The notes beneath the pieces are model-generated. The model had not been told where the DNA came from. It made no database searches and was given only the letters and a program-made list of their open reading frames with translations. The position numbers were made by a program, and so were the translations under genes. From Cellvibrionaceae bacterium AOL6 (GTDB lineage Bacteria > Pseudomonadota > Gammaproteobacteria > Pseudomonadales > Cellvibrionaceae), in assembly GCA_003265435.1 (NCBI GenBank), contig NOXC01000003.1:124001-188000 (forward strand): 64,000 bases of DNA. The letters run 5' to 3'. How positions within the stretch are numbered: position 1 is the stretch's first letter; the number at the start of each line of letters is the position of its first letter. Positions 9,444 to 19,243 of the stretch are shown here, in pieces.

Positions 9444-10493
9444 TCAGCCCTGCTCCAGCAGCTCACGCAGGTCAATGATCGCGGCATTCGCTCGCGAAAT
9501 ATAGGAGGCCATCACCAGTGAGTGATTGGCCAACATCCCAAAGCCCGTGCCGTTGAGGATCATCGGGCTATAGATGGTCTGCTGAGTCCCTTCCAGCTCA
9601 CGGATAATCTGCTGCAGGCTGACACGTGCATTTTTCTTCTCGAGCACATCCGCAAAGTCCACCTCTACTGCGCGCAGGAAGTGAATCAGTGCCCAGGCAC
9701 TGCCACGCGCTTCGAAAAAGACGTCGTCAATCTCAAGCCAAGGGGTTTTTACATCAATTTCCGACGGCCCCGGCGTGCTTTGTCGCGCCCCGGAATCACC
9801 GGCGAGATCGATATTGATTCGACGCTGCCCGACACTGGCACTCAAGCGCTGCGACAAACTGCCCAAGCGTGTTTCGACAGTGCTCAACCAATAGCGCAGG
9901 TTGTCTGCACGGGCGTAGAACTGGGCGTTACTCTCATCGTCATCGGCCAAGCGCTCCAGATAATTGCGCAGCGAGTCCAAGCCTTCTTTGTACTCCCCTT
10001 CAGTCGCGGGAAGCAGCCAGCTTTTATGGTCGAAATTGAATTGTGCTTCAGCCATCGCGAGGGATTTATCTTCCGTAGACTGAGACTGAGAGCGACTATA
10101 GGCTTCTCGCATGGCCTTGGTGAGGTCACGAGATTGTATGATGACGCCATATTCCCAGTTGGGAATATTGTCGAGCCAGAGCCCAGGCGGCGTGACATCG
10201 TTGCTCAAATAACCGCCGCGCTTGTGCAAAAGTGTGTCCATCACGCCGATCAGCGTTGAGGTCGTGGTCACACCGGCCACGGTCTCAGGCTTGCTCACCC
10301 CGCTTTCCTCACGCGCATGTTCAATCACGTCGAACCGCGAAGGTTCGAAGCTCCAGATAATGCCAAGGATAAGCGCGAGCAGCAGATAGACGACGATGAC
10401 CGTCAATAGTATTTTGCCCCAACGCCCGGTTTCACTGAGGTTACCGCGCCACTCCTGCCACTGGGTCGAAAACCACGAACTGATCCGATTCAT
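9444..10493 (-). CDS. DUF2333 family inner-membrane protein
   Basis: The product has about 349 residues from the ATG at 10493. An ATG four codons upstream is also possible. One membrane segment lies at about residues 25-46 (KILLTVIVVYLLLALILGI). The rest is a large, probably periplasmic, soluble domain. The length and the segments PNWEYGVI and HKSWLLPATEGEY match the DUF2333 family, which has no known function. The neighbours, copper chaperone and LapD-like receptor, read on the same strand, but gaps of 48-60 bp leave operon membership open. Confidence 0.85.
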   Translation of the reverse strand: MNRISSWFSTQWQEWRGNLSETGRWGKILLTVIVVYLLLALILGIIWSFEPSRFDVIEHAREESGVSKPETVAGVTTTSTLIGVMDTLLHKRGGYLSNDVTPPGLWLDNIPNWEYGVIIQSRDLTKAMREAYSRSQSQSTEDKSLAMAEAQFNFDHKSWLLPATEGEYKEGLDSLRNYLERLADDDESNAQFYARADNLRYWLSTVETRLGSLSQRLSASVGQRRINIDLAGDSGARQSTPGPSEIDVKTPWLEIDDVFFEARGSAWALIHFLRAVEVDFADVLEKKNARVSLQQIIRELEGTQQTIYSPMILNGTGFGMLANHSLVMASYISRANAAIIDLRELLEQG

Positions 10494-10553
10494 TCCTAAT
10501 TCCATGTTTGATGTTTTTGGAGATGGGCGCCACTCCGGCGCGAGATACTCATT

Positions 10554-11003
10554 CTACAGGCGCTTGACCGTCGCGGTCACCGTCACAGGCTCAAGATTTT
10601 GAAATTCGAACACAAGATCGAGCGTTTCCCCTTCCTTCAGCGGTGCATCAACGCCAAACAACATCAGGTGAAACCCGCCGGGACTGAACACCACCTTTTC
10701 CCCCGGTGCCACCATCAAGTGCGCGAGAGGCCGCATTTTCATCACGCCGTCTTCGTACAGATGCTGATGCACTTCTATTGTGTCGGTCCGCTCGCTCTGA
10801 ACGTAGTTCAAAGTTAGCGTTTGCTTACTCAGGTTTTCTATATTGAGGTAGGCCACACCAGTGTCTCGCCCCGGGGCCATTTCTCGGATCACGGCATCGC
10901 TGATGATCAGCGGCGGAGCCGTGTCGGCACAAGCGCTCAAACACAGAGGGATCAGAATCCAAATCCATGCACGGAATCGCTCTGTGAGTGTGTTATTTTT
11001 CAT
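10554..11003 (-). CDS. PCuAC copper chaperone lipoprotein
   Basis: The protein has 149 residues with a type II signal peptide. The lipobox LSAC gives the lipidated Cys25, so it is anchored in a membrane facing the periplasm. The PCuAC copper motif is visible: a His in the VHQHL segment, Met residues in VMKMRP, then FHLML with the distal His and Met. Such proteins bind Cu(I) and help deliver copper to cytochrome oxidase. I see no oxidase or Sco gene nearby, so the partner is not encoded in this window. Confidence 0.9.
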   Translation of the reverse strand: MKNNTLTERFRAWIWILIPLCLSACADTAPPLIISDAVIREMAPGRDTGVAYLNIENLSKQTLTLNYVQSERTDTIEVHQHLYEDGVMKMRPLAHLMVAPGEKVVFSPGGFHLMLFGVDAPLKEGETLDLVFEFQNLEPVTVTATVKRL

Positions 11004-11049
11004 ACCTTATCTCCCCACGCCATTCATCGCTTTTTTCCCCGCTCTGACA

Positions 11050-12999
11050 TCATGCCTGTGGCACGGTCAGGCTCGGTTTCCCAAGGAAATACCCCTGATA
11101 GCCCTTTACCGACAGCGCCTCCACAGCACTCATTTCATCCCCTGTTTCGACGCCTTCTACGAGCAGACTGACCTGGCAACTGGCGCAAATCCCCTGCAAA
11201 GAGCGAATATAGAAACGATTCTCTGGATGCTCGTGTATGGCCGTCACAAATCGACGATCCAATTTAACACTATCGGGTTGCAAGGCCTGCAGGTGCAGTA
11301 AGCTCAACGAACTCAGGCCGAAGCGATCGATGCACACACCGATCCCTCGATGACGCAGCAAGCAAATCATCGGAGCGAGGGCTAAATCCACGTTCCGACA
11401 AAGACTCTCTGGCAACTCGATCGTCAATCGAGACGAGGTTGAGACGGGAATCAGTCCAAGGAATTCATCGAGCCAGGCTCTGAATTCTCCCGACGCCGCA
11501 CTTGCGTGCGCAATATTCACACTCAGCGCCAACTGCGGCTGTTCATCTAGCAGGGTCAAGGTTCTCGTAAGCAGCACACGATCGGCCCGCTCGCTGAGGG
11601 CATAGCGCTCGATCAACGGCCAGAACACGCCGGCTTGCAACAAATGCCCCTCGTCATCAAGCCGGCAGAGCACCTCGTAATAGGCGGGGCTGGTTTGCCC
11701 GCTGAGGAACACGGGCTGGAACGCGAGCTGGAAACGCTCGTGCTCTATCGCATCTTCGAGAATCGGCAGCCAGGCTTGGGCACTGCGCGGGGGACGGCTG
11801 TCCTGGTCCAGGGATTCAAAATGCAATCGTGGCCCCGCGCTGAGGTTTTTGCGCAAGCTGGCATCCGCAGCAACAAGATACTCCAATGCGCTGCAGGGTC
11901 GCACCGCATGGGCAATGCCCAGTGTCATTTTCGCACTCGGCAACGCTGCAAACGACTCCAGCTCGCGCAAACGTGCGAGCAGGCGGCTGCCATAAAGCTC
12001 GACTTCTCGAGGATAAATACCGGGAACAAAGAGCGCAAAGTCGGACCCGGAGCGACGTCCAACAATTAGGGAGACCTGCTCCGCCGCATCCATCTTCAGC
12101 ACATCGGCGACCCCCAACAGAAGCCGGTCCACCGCCTCGCGCCCGAAGGACTGATTGAGCTCCACGATCGGACGCACAGACACCAAAATCAGCGCCGCTG
12201 CTCCTTGGCCCTGTTCGGCACTCAACCAGGCATCGAGACGGGCATCAAACTCAGCCCGATTCGGCAGTTCGGTCAGCGCATCCATGTGCACCTCGCGACG
12301 CAGCTGTCTCGTCAACGCGACCTGCTGCTCGAAGCTGGCTTCAATGCGCTCGGCCATGCGGTTCATGGCCTCAACAACCCGACGAAATTGCGGCTCCGAA
12401 GGCAGCGCAGTCTCGCGCAGAAATTCTTCTTGAGAAATCGCGTCAGCCTGCCTTTCCAGTCTTTTTAAGGGCCGAGCCAAAGCGTGTAACAGCACCCCCA
12501 ACACCCCGTATGCAAATACGGCGGCAAAGACAAAGAGCCAGAACAGTTCTTTGCAGACTCGCCACAAATCGCGGTAACCAAAGCCTGGGTGTGCGACCAC
12601 ATGGACTTCACCGAGCTGGTACCAGCCCGATTGTACGCCCGCTCGCCCCGACACCGTGGCAATGTCGACAACATCAATAAACCAGGCAGGCACCCCCTCA
12701 ATGGTCACCGCGCGCGCGCGGCTCGACACCACAGCCCCATCGGCACCGATGTAGCTGACGCTCAGGTAGTAGCCGCTGTCAAACAGGACGTCCATCATGG
12801 ATTCGATGCGGGCTTGATCCTGTGCCGCAGCAGGGGAGGAGAGCGCAAACGCCAGTGAAGTCGCCGCGTCTTCCGAGAGCACGCGCAGCTGATCCCTAAA
12901 ATAATTGCGCGCGTTGAAGACGCTGACAAACAAACTCGCGAGCAGTACCAATACCAGGAGCAGTGTCGTTGCAACTATGATTCGCCGTTGGAAGGTCAC
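11050..12999 (-). CDS. LapD-like membrane receptor with degenerate GGDEF and EAL domains
   Basis: The 649-residue protein has a membrane segment at about 8-28, a periplasmic domain (29-150), a second membrane segment (152-172), HAMP (173-225), a GGDEF-like domain (236-390) and an EAL-like domain (about 410-645). The cyclase signature is replaced by SGSDF (317-321). In the EAL domain the usual DDFG is DRFG (558-561), so a metal-binding Asp is lost, although EVL (442-444), KLD (579-581) and EGVET (615-619) remain. Catalysis is unlikely. By analogy with Pseudomonas LapD this would be a c-di-GMP receptor passing a signal to the periplasm. No lapG protease gene is adjacent. Confidence 0.85.
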   Translation of the reverse strand: MTFQRRIIVATTLLLVLVLLASLFVSVFNARNYFRDQLRVLSEDAATSLAFALSSPAAAQDQARIESMMDVLFDSGYYLSVSYIGADGAVVSSRARAVTIEGVPAWFIDVVDIATVSGRAGVQSGWYQLGEVHVVAHPGFGYRDLWRVCKELFWLFVFAAVFAYGVLGVLLHALARPLKRLERQADAISQEEFLRETALPSEPQFRRVVEAMNRMAERIEASFEQQVALTRQLRREVHMDALTELPNRAEFDARLDAWLSAEQGQGAAALILVSVRPIVELNQSFGREAVDRLLLGVADVLKMDAAEQVSLIVGRRSGSDFALFVPGIYPREVELYGSRLLARLRELESFAALPSAKMTLGIAHAVRPCSALEYLVAADASLRKNLSAGPRLHFESLDQDSRPPRSAQAWLPILEDAIEHERFQLAFQPVFLSGQTSPAYYEVLCRLDDEGHLLQAGVFWPLIERYALSERADRVLLTRTLTLLDEQPQLALSVNIAHASAASGEFRAWLDEFLGLIPVSTSSRLTIELPESLCRNVDLALAPMICLLRHRGIGVCIDRFGLSSLSLLHLQALQPDSVKLDRRFVTAIHEHPENRFYIRSLQGICASCQVSLLVEGVETGDEMSAVEALSVKGYQGYFLGKPSLTVPQA

Positions 13000-13035
13000 G
13001 CGCTTTCCTTATTTTAATTGAGCCGACACGCGTCG

Positions 13036-13779
13036 CTATTCGAGTGGTGCCAATTTGCGGATGGCCGGGTCGCCGATACGAATATCACCGCGAATTCGGT
13101 AGCCATTTACACCCTCTCGCATTTGTTGGTAAATCCAACGCCCCTCGGCATCGGATCGGGCGTAAATCAGGATGCTTTCATCACTGTCCACCAAGCCACG
13201 CGCAATGTCTTGAAGCTGGCTAACAATCTCGGGAGAGCGCGCACTCAAGGCAGTCTTATCCAAGTAAATTCGATCTTCAGGCAGCGCGCGCACTGGCGAT
13301 TCCACCACCCGCACGGGACGCAGGGACTCGCGCAACTTGGCAATCTCACCGGCCAGCGCTTTCGTCACCTCGGCGTCCGGATACAGGCCTTTCAGGCGAT
13401 TGTAGCCCTGGGTTGCCTCATCCAGACGACTTCTCGACAAGGCATCGCGAATGACACTGCTTTCATTCACCAGAATAGCATCCAAGCCCGATTGCGCACG
13501 CGGATTCCCAGGATCGAGAATTTGTATGGCCCTGAACCTCAGGTAGGCATTGTCCTCCTCGGGGCTCAACAGTCTCCCCTCGTCAAACAGCGCTTCTGCG
13601 CTGTCGAGCAGGGTATCCGTCACGCTGGGCTCAACACGCGGCGGTACCTTGGGCTCGACGACGGTCTTGGGTGCCGCGGCCACCTCCGCTTTCTGCGGAG
13701 TGCTCCCGCAAGCCAACAACAAACAGGCTGAAGTGATATAGAGAACGACGGATTGATAAGCCGATACGCGCACAAACAT
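13036..13779 (-). CDS. Hypothetical lipoprotein with helical repeats
   Basis: The 247-residue product has a signal peptide ending in a lipobox (LLAC, Cys24) and a Pro/Val/Lys-rich linker to about residue 50. Helical TPR-like stretches follow at about 60-165, and a mixed C-terminal region contains ARSDAEGRWIYQQMREG. I do not recognise a named family. It lies 36 bp upstream of the LapD-like gene on the same strand. An interaction between this lipoprotein and the receptor's periplasmic domain is possible but not shown. Confidence 0.65.
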   Translation of the reverse strand: MFVRVSAYQSVVLYITSACLLLACGSTPQKAEVAAAPKTVVEPKVPPRVEPSVTDTLLDSAEALFDEGRLLSPEEDNAYLRFRAIQILDPGNPRAQSGLDAILVNESSVIRDALSRSRLDEATQGYNRLKGLYPDAEVTKALAGEIAKLRESLRPVRVVESPVRALPEDRIYLDKTALSARSPEIVSQLQDIARGLVDSDESILIYARSDAEGRWIYQQMREGVNGYRIRGDIRIGDPAIRKLAPLE

Positions 13780-13872
13780 AATGACGTGAGTCCCTCTGCG
13801 ATGTCAGTCAAAGTTTCCAACCATATCACAGCCGGCTTCGTGGAAATATTCTAAGCTTCGAGAGGGAACGCG

Positions 13873-13900
13873 TTGACTTGACCTGAACAGACGGCATGAT
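13873..13900 (+). promoter_or_regulatory. Candidate sigma-70 promoter of dsbD
   Basis: TTGACT (13873-13878) and CATGAT (13895-13900) with a 16-bp spacer lie about 45 bp upstream of the dsbD ATG. The -35 hexamer matches consensus at five of six positions. Confidence 0.4.
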
Positions 13901-13945
13901 AGAGCGCGATTCTCGCTGACACCCAGCCCTGAACAAGGTGGCCCA

Positions 13946-15712
13946 ATGCCTCGCTTTATCGCTCTACTCGCTTGTCTTTTCAGTTTCAGCCTCGCCGCCC
14001 AGGCTCAAAATTTCGGCGCGTCAGATGCACTATCGAGCAACGAAGACAGCTTTCTCTCTGTTGAAGAAGCCTACCTGGTTCGCCCCCAAACTCGCGACGG
14101 TGTCGTCACCTTTCAATGGGCCATCGCCGATGGCTACTACCTGTACCGTCATCAATTTGCCGTCCAGGCGGAGTCCGCTTCCGAGACCCTCAATCTCGAG
14201 ATGAGCATGCCTGATGGCAAGCGCAAGTACGACGAGATATTCCAGGAAGAGCTTGAAGTCTATTACGGCAGCCACACGCTCAGCGTCTCGCTGCCGGACT
14301 GGCCACAACCGTTCGAACTCACACTCCAATCTCAAGGCTGCGCGGATGCCGGCCTGTGTTACCCGCCGCGTACTCAGCGCTTTAAAGTCGGCGACAGCGG
14401 TATCGTTGAAATTGAAGCGTCAGAGCTGATCAAGGCAGAGTCCGAGGCAAAGGTCGCGTCAGAGTCGATCCAATCGCTAGCCGACGCCCCTACAGGATCC
14501 ACCCCCTGGCTTCCAATGGTGCTGCTTTTTGCGCTCGTCGGCGGCATGATTCTGAATCTGATGCCCTGCGTATTCCCCGTATTGTCGCTTAAGGCCCTGT
14601 CCCTGAGTGGCGGAGACAGCCGCCAGCACCGTATTAATGGCTGGGCTTACACGGTGGGTGTTGTGGTCTCGTTCGTCCTGGTGGCCGTGATCATCCTGGT
14701 CGCGCGCTCCGCAGGCACCAGCCTAGGCTGGGGCTTCCAACTGCAGCAACCCGGGTTTGTTGCGTTTCTGGTCTACCTGTTTTTCCTGCTCGGTATGAAT
14801 TTTTCGGGCGCACTGGAGATCAGTGGGCGCTTCGCCGGTCTCGGTCAACAGCTGACGGAAGGCCACGGCCCCGCGCCGTCGTTCTTTACCGGCGTACTGG
14901 CCGCCGTCGTGGCCAGCCCATGCACAGCCCCGTTTATGGCCACCGCCATCGGTTTTACTTTGAGTCAGAGTGCGGCCATCGCCCTGCTCGTTTTTGTCTG
15001 CCTCGGCTTTGGTATGGCACTGCCCTATCTCATTTTGAGCCACAGCCCGGCCTTGGCGGCACGACTGCCTCAGCCCGGCTCGTGGATGATCACCTTTAAG
15101 CAAGCGCTCAGCTTCCCACTGTTTTTCACCTGTGTCTGGCTGCTTGTGGTATTCGGCAATCAGACCAGCGCGAAAGACAGCGCGATGCTGGTCGGCGGCG
15201 CGATTGCGTTGATGCTGACTTTCTGGATCTGGCAAAAACAGCCTAGCGGTGCTTCGCGCTGGTTTGTGCGAGGCCTGGCCTTGGTCAGCCTGATCGCCAC
15301 CGTACACGTCACACTTGATGCCATTCGCAGTGAAGAAGAACAGGCAAGTCCGCTTTGGCAGGCTTACAGCCCTGAGACCCTGTCCACTCTTCGTGCGGAA
15401 GGCCGTGCGGTGTTTGTCGACCTCACTGCGGACTGGTGCATAACCTGTAAAATCAACGAAAAAGTGGCACTGGATGTCCACAGCGTCGAGGCCTTTGCTC
15501 AGAGCCATGACATCACGCTTTTGCGTGGAGATTGGACTCGAGCCGACCCCGACATCACCGCATTGCTGCATGAATTCGAGCGCAATGGCGTACCGCTCTA
15601 CCTGATGTACCCGGCGGACTCCCAGGCCCCTCCCGAAGTGCTGCCACAGATACTCACTCCAGGCCTCGTTATTGACGCCATGCGCCGTGCCAGCGGCGCT
15701 GAGGCACTGTAG
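13946..15712 (+). CDS. dsbD: Thiol:disulfide interchange protein DsbD
   Basis: DsbD carries electrons from cytoplasmic thioredoxin across the inner membrane to periplasmic DsbC, DsbG and cytochrome-maturation proteins. The 588 residues include a signal peptide (1-20), an N-terminal domain with the Cys pair in QGCADAGLCYPP, and eight membrane segments with the redox cysteines in NLMPCVFP and SPCTAPF. A C-terminal thioredoxin domain has the CITC active site (Cys498/Cys501). All three cysteine pairs are intact. In Pseudomonas dsbD likewise precedes aroQ-accB-accC. Confidence 0.96.
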   Translation: MPRFIALLACLFSFSLAAQAQNFGASDALSSNEDSFLSVEEAYLVRPQTRDGVVTFQWAIADGYYLYRHQFAVQAESASETLNLEMSMPDGKRKYDEIFQEELEVYYGSHTLSVSLPDWPQPFELTLQSQGCADAGLCYPPRTQRFKVGDSGIVEIEASELIKAESEAKVASESIQSLADAPTGSTPWLPMVLLFALVGGMILNLMPCVFPVLSLKALSLSGGDSRQHRINGWAYTVGVVVSFVLVAVIILVARSAGTSLGWGFQLQQPGFVAFLVYLFFLLGMNFSGALEISGRFAGLGQQLTEGHGPAPSFFTGVLAAVVASPCTAPFMATAIGFTLSQSAAIALLVFVCLGFGMALPYLILSHSPALAARLPQPGSWMITFKQALSFPLFFTCVWLLVVFGNQTSAKDSAMLVGGAIALMLTFWIWQKQPSGASRWFVRGLALVSLIATVHVTLDAIRSEEEQASPLWQAYSPETLSTLRAEGRAVFVDLTADWCITCKINEKVALDVHSVEAFAQSHDITLLRGDWTRADPDITALLHEFERNGVPLYLMYPADSQAPPEVLPQILTPGLVIDAMRRASGAEAL

Positions 15713-15890
15713 CTGCATAAAACTTGGTCAAGAACGTCGCCTAATTTCTAGGAATTTGCGGGGATCTCTCCATTTTCGTGCAATTCCATAGACATTGACT
15801 CTGGATTTAGGCAAAATCAGCCCACTTTCACGCTCGGCCCGCGCATTTCTGCGGCATTTTTCTTGGATAGGTCTGAAACAGGCACCGGAT

Positions 15891-16334
15891 ATGGCAACGA
15901 TTTTGGCACTGAATGGCCCGAACCTGAACCTTCTGGGCACTCGGGAACCCGAGGTCTACGGCAGTACCACGCTGGAAGACATCAACCGCCACCTGACCGA
16001 CTTGTGTATCGAGGCGGGCCACCACTTTCAGACATTGCAAAGCAACGCCGAATACGAGCTGATTGATCGCATTCACGACGCTCAAAAAGAAGGTGTGAAC
16101 TTCATATTAATCAACCCTGCCGCGTTTACGCACACCAGCGTTGCCCTGCGCGACGCCCTTGCAGGGGTGGCCATACCCTTTATCGAAATCCATTTGTCGA
16201 ATGTGCACCGCCGCGAAGCCTTTCGCCAGCACTCCTACTTTTCGGATATCGCGGAAGGGGTCATCTGCGGCCTTGGCGCAATCGGCTACGAACTTGCGCT
16301 GCGCGCTGCGTTCCAACAGTTAAACGAACAGTAA
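15891..16334 (+). CDS. aroQ: 3-dehydroquinate dehydratase, type II
   Basis: This enzyme removes water from 3-dehydroquinate to give 3-dehydroshikimate in the shikimate pathway. The 147-residue length is typical of the dodecameric type II enzyme. The motif [16 protein letters not shown] carries the catalytic Tyr (Tyr23) and the flexible-loop Arg (Arg18). The NPAAFTHTS and [11 protein letters not shown] stretches are also present. The reading frame opens upstream at 15795, but the conserved start [11 protein letters not shown] fixes the ATG at 15891. accB starts 37 bp downstream, as in pseudomonads. Confidence 0.95.
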   Translation: MATILALNGPNLNLLGTREPEVYGSTTLEDINRHLTDLCIEAGHHFQTLQSNAEYELIDRIHDAQKEGVNFILINPAAFTHTSVALRDALAGVAIPFIEIHLSNVHRREAFRQHSYFSDIAEGVICGLGAIGYELALRAAFQQLNEQ

Positions 16335-16371
16335 ATACAACATTCACTTTGAACCACGTTGAGAGGAATCC

Positions 16372-16839
16372 ATGGATATCCGCAAAATTAAAAAACTCAT
16401 AGAGCTGCTCGAAGAGTCAAACATCGAAGAGCTGGAGATCAAGGAAGGCGAAGAATCCGTGCGCATCAGCCGTGGCCACAGCAATCAGCCACAGGTCGTG
16501 GCACAGGCCCCTGCGATGGCCGTGGCGGCTCCGGTTGCCGCCGCTCCCGTTGCACCTGCCCCGGTTGCACCGGCAGCCGCACCAGAAGCGGCTCCCGCAC
16601 CAACTGGCCACAGCATCACATCCCCGATGGTCGGCACCTTCTACCGCTCACCGAGCCCAGGCGCGGCACCCTTCATTGAAGTGGGCCAAACCGTGAAGGC
16701 CGGCGACGTAGTCTGCATCGTCGAAGCCATGAAAATGATGAACCAAATCGAAGCCGACAAGTCCGGCGTTGTAGAAGCCGTCCTGCTTGATGATGGCGAG
16801 CCCGTAGAATTCGACCAGCCACTCGTAATCATCGCTTAA
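16372..16839 (+). CDS. accB: Biotin carboxyl carrier protein of acetyl-CoA carboxylase
   Basis: AccB carries biotin between the biotin carboxylase and carboxyltransferase half-reactions of acetyl-CoA carboxylase, the first step of fatty-acid synthesis. The 155-residue protein has an N-terminal helical segment, a flexible Ala/Pro linker with repeated APVAP units (about 46-78) and a C-terminal biotinyl domain. Lys121 in EAMKMMN is the biotin attachment site. It forms an operon with accC, which starts 14 bp downstream. Confidence 0.97.
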   Translation: MDIRKIKKLIELLEESNIEELEIKEGEESVRISRGHSNQPQVVAQAPAMAVAAPVAAAPVAPAPVAPAAAPEAAPAPTGHSITSPMVGTFYRSPSPGAAPFIEVGQTVKAGDVVCIVEAMKMMNQIEADKSGVVEAVLLDDGEPVEFDQPLVIIA

Positions 16840-16853
16840 GCCGGGGAAACACT

Positions 16854-18194
16854 ATGTTTGACAAGGTACTGATTGCAAACCGCGGTGAAATTGCGCTGCG
16901 TATTCTGCGATCGTGCAAAGAGCTGGGCATCAAGACCGTCGCGGTGTACTCCAAAGCCGACCGCGACCTGAAGCATGTGCGCCTGGCCGACGAATCCGTC
17001 TGCATTGGTCCAAATTCAAGTACAGAAAGCTACCTGAACATCCCCGCCATCATCGCGGCGATGGAAATCACCGATTCGGTCGCTGTGCATCCGGGTTACG
17101 GCTTCCTCGCTGAAAATGCGGATTTTGCCGAACAGGTTCAGAAAAGCGGTTTTGTCTTCATCGGGCCCGACCCCGATGTGATTCGCATGATGGGCGACAA
17201 AGTGTCGGCGATCGACGCGATGAAAAAAGCGGGCGTGCCGACCGTACCAGGCTCTGACGGCCCACTGCCAGACGACGAAAGTGCGTGCCAGGTGATTGCC
17301 GAGCGCATTGGCTACCCCATCATTATTAAAGCCGCTGCGGGTGGTGGTGGACGCGGCATGCGTGTGGTTCACGAAGCCTCCGCGCTGTGGAAATCCATCC
17401 AGGTAACCAAATCCGAAGCCGGTGCCGCCTTTGGCGACTCCACCGTCTATATGGAGAAGTTCCTGCAGAATCCTCGTCACGTTGAGGTCCAGATCCTCGC
17501 CGACGGACAGGGCAACGCCATTCACCTGTTCGACCGCGACTGCTCCCTGCAGCGTCGTCACCAGAAAGTGCTCGAAGAGGCACCTGCGCCCGGTATCGAT
17601 ATGGCCGTGCGTGAGGAAGTGTATGAAGCCTGTACCAAGGCCTGTAATGAAATTGGCTATCGCGGTGCCGGCACCTTCGAATTCCTCTATGAAGATGGTC
17701 GCTTCTACTTCATCGAGATGAATACGCGCATCCAGGTTGAACACCCGGTAACGGAAATGGTGACCGGAATCGATCTGATCTCCGAGCAAATCCGTGTCTG
17801 TGCGGGCGAGAAGTTACGCCTGAAGCAAGAGGACATCGTACTGCGTGGACACGCGTTCGAGTGCCGAATCAATGCCGAAGATCCGAAAAACTTCATGCCG
17901 TCTCCCGGCAAGGTGACCAAGTATCACGCTCCGGGTGGACTGGGTGTGCGCGTCGATTCGCACCTGTACAGCGACTACACCGTGCCCCCGTACTACGATT
18001 CGATGATCGCAAAGCTGATCACCCACGGAGATGATCGCCGCAGCGCGCTCAAGCGTATGGAAATCGCACTGGATGAGCTCGTCGTAGCGGGCATCAAGAC
18101 CAACACCGACCTGCAGAAAGACCTCGTCCGTGACGAAGCCTTTGCGAAAGGTGGGGTCAATATCCACTACCTCGAGAAGAAGCTCGGGCTCTAA
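16854..18194 (+). CDS. accC: Biotin carboxylase subunit of acetyl-CoA carboxylase
   Basis: AccC uses ATP and bicarbonate to carboxylate the biotin on AccB. The 446-residue length is normal. Visible motifs are the N-terminal [16 protein letters not shown], the ATP-grasp glycine loop [11 protein letters not shown], and the catalytic region [16 protein letters not shown], which holds the metal-binding Glu and Asn and the active-site Arg. accB lies directly upstream and prmA follows after 23 bp. Confidence 0.97.
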   Translation: MFDKVLIANRGEIALRILRSCKELGIKTVAVYSKADRDLKHVRLADESVCIGPNSSTESYLNIPAIIAAMEITDSVAVHPGYGFLAENADFAEQVQKSGFVFIGPDPDVIRMMGDKVSAIDAMKKAGVPTVPGSDGPLPDDESACQVIAERIGYPIIIKAAAGGGGRGMRVVHEASALWKSIQVTKSEAGAAFGDSTVYMEKFLQNPRHVEVQILADGQGNAIHLFDRDCSLQRRHQKVLEEAPAPGIDMAVREEVYEACTKACNEIGYRGAGTFEFLYEDGRFYFIEMNTRIQVEHPVTEMVTGIDLISEQIRVCAGEKLRLKQEDIVLRGHAFECRINAEDPKNFMPSPGKVTKYHAPGGLGVRVDSHLYSDYTVPPYYDSMIAKLITHGDDRRSALKRMEIALDELVVAGIKTNTDLQKDLVRDEAFAKGGVNIHYLEKKLGL

Positions 18195-18217
18195 GTACAG
18201 AGTCCGACACTAGCGCC

Positions 18218-19114
18218 ATGTCCTGGCTTCAGTTGCGTATCGTCAGTTCACGCGAACAGGTGCCTGCCATCGAGCAGGCCCTGGACGCGGCGGGCGCATT
18301 GTCCATCACCTTTGAAGACAATGCCGACCAGCCTATTTTTGAGCCAGAACTTGGCGAAACGCCGCTGTGGCAGGACACGCGCATCACCGGCCTATTCCCG
18401 GCCGACGTGGATTCAAACGTCATTTCCGACACCCTTGCCCGCTCCTTGACCCTACCGCTCGACGCCCTGCATTGGCATGTGCTCGAGGACAAGGATTGGG
18501 AGCGCGAATGGATGTCGCAATACCATCCCATCCAGTGTGGCGAACGCTTTTGGATTTGCCCGAGCTGGACCCCGCCGCCGGACCCCAATGCGGTCAATCT
18601 GATGCTTGACCCAGGGCTGGCGTTTGGCACCGGGACTCATCCGACGACATTCCTATGCCTGCAATGGCTTTCGGAACAACCGGTAGAGGGGTGCGAAGTC
18701 ATTGACTACGGCTGCGGCTCCGGAATTTTGGGTATCGGCGCGCTCCTGCTCGGAGCTTCACGCGTTCAGGGTGTCGACATTGATCCTCAGGCGCTGGTGG
18801 CCACTCGCGACAACACCGCACGAAACGGGCTGGATGCGGATCGCTTCCCGGTCTACTTTCCAAAAGGGCTGCCTGCGCAACACGCCGACATAGTACTGGC
18901 CAACATCCTCGCGGGACCGCTGGTTGAGCTCGCGCCCACCCTGAGCGAGCTCGCAGGCCCCGGCGCTCGGCTTTGCCTGTCCGGCGTCCTCGCCACCCAA
19001 AGTGAGGCCATCCTGGAGGCGTATTCAGCGACCTTTGATATGGACAGCCCCAGACAAAAAGACGAGTGGATCTGCCTCACCGGGCGAAGAAAAAGCACAG
19101 AGCCTCGCGGTTAA
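18218..19114 (+). CDS. prmA: Ribosomal protein L11 methyltransferase
   Basis: PrmA trimethylates residues of ribosomal protein L11 using S-adenosylmethionine. The protein has 298 residues, with an N-terminal substrate-recognition domain and a C-terminal Rossmann methyltransferase domain. The motif I glycine loop reads DYGCGSGILGIGAL near residue 165, followed by GVDIDPQAL (motif II) and LANILAGPL (motif IV). The accC-prmA order is conserved in gammaproteobacteria. Confidence 0.95.
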   Translation: MSWLQLRIVSSREQVPAIEQALDAAGALSITFEDNADQPIFEPELGETPLWQDTRITGLFPADVDSNVISDTLARSLTLPLDALHWHVLEDKDWEREWMSQYHPIQCGERFWICPSWTPPPDPNAVNLMLDPGLAFGTGTHPTTFLCLQWLSEQPVEGCEVIDYGCGSGILGIGALLLGASRVQGVDIDPQALVATRDNTARNGLDADRFPVYFPKGLPAQHADIVLANILAGPLVELAPTLSELAGPGARLCLSGVLATQSEAILEAYSATFDMDSPRQKDEWICLTGRRKSTEPRG

Positions 19115-19159
19115 TTCCCGGGGCCGGTTAACACTTTCCTCAAGACTGGCGCGTAAATG

Positions 19160-19187
19160 TTTTACGCTGCACGCGGTCCAGTATAGA
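19160..19187 (+). promoter_or_regulatory. Candidate sigma-70 promoter of the zinc-ribbon/DUF3426 gene
   Basis: TTTTAC (19160-19165) and TATAGA (19182-19187) are separated by 16 bp in the 129-bp gap after prmA. The call rests on hexamer similarity alone. Confidence 0.35.
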
Positions 19188-19243
19188 CTTCAAACGCTAA
19201 GGCTGGCGCCAACAGGAATTCGCCAACAGGAAATGACAGGAAC

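Noticed and set aside
16500-16600. GC-rich repeat in accB as a repeat array
   Set aside because: It is the normal Ala/Pro linker of the biotin carrier protein, coded by similar codons.
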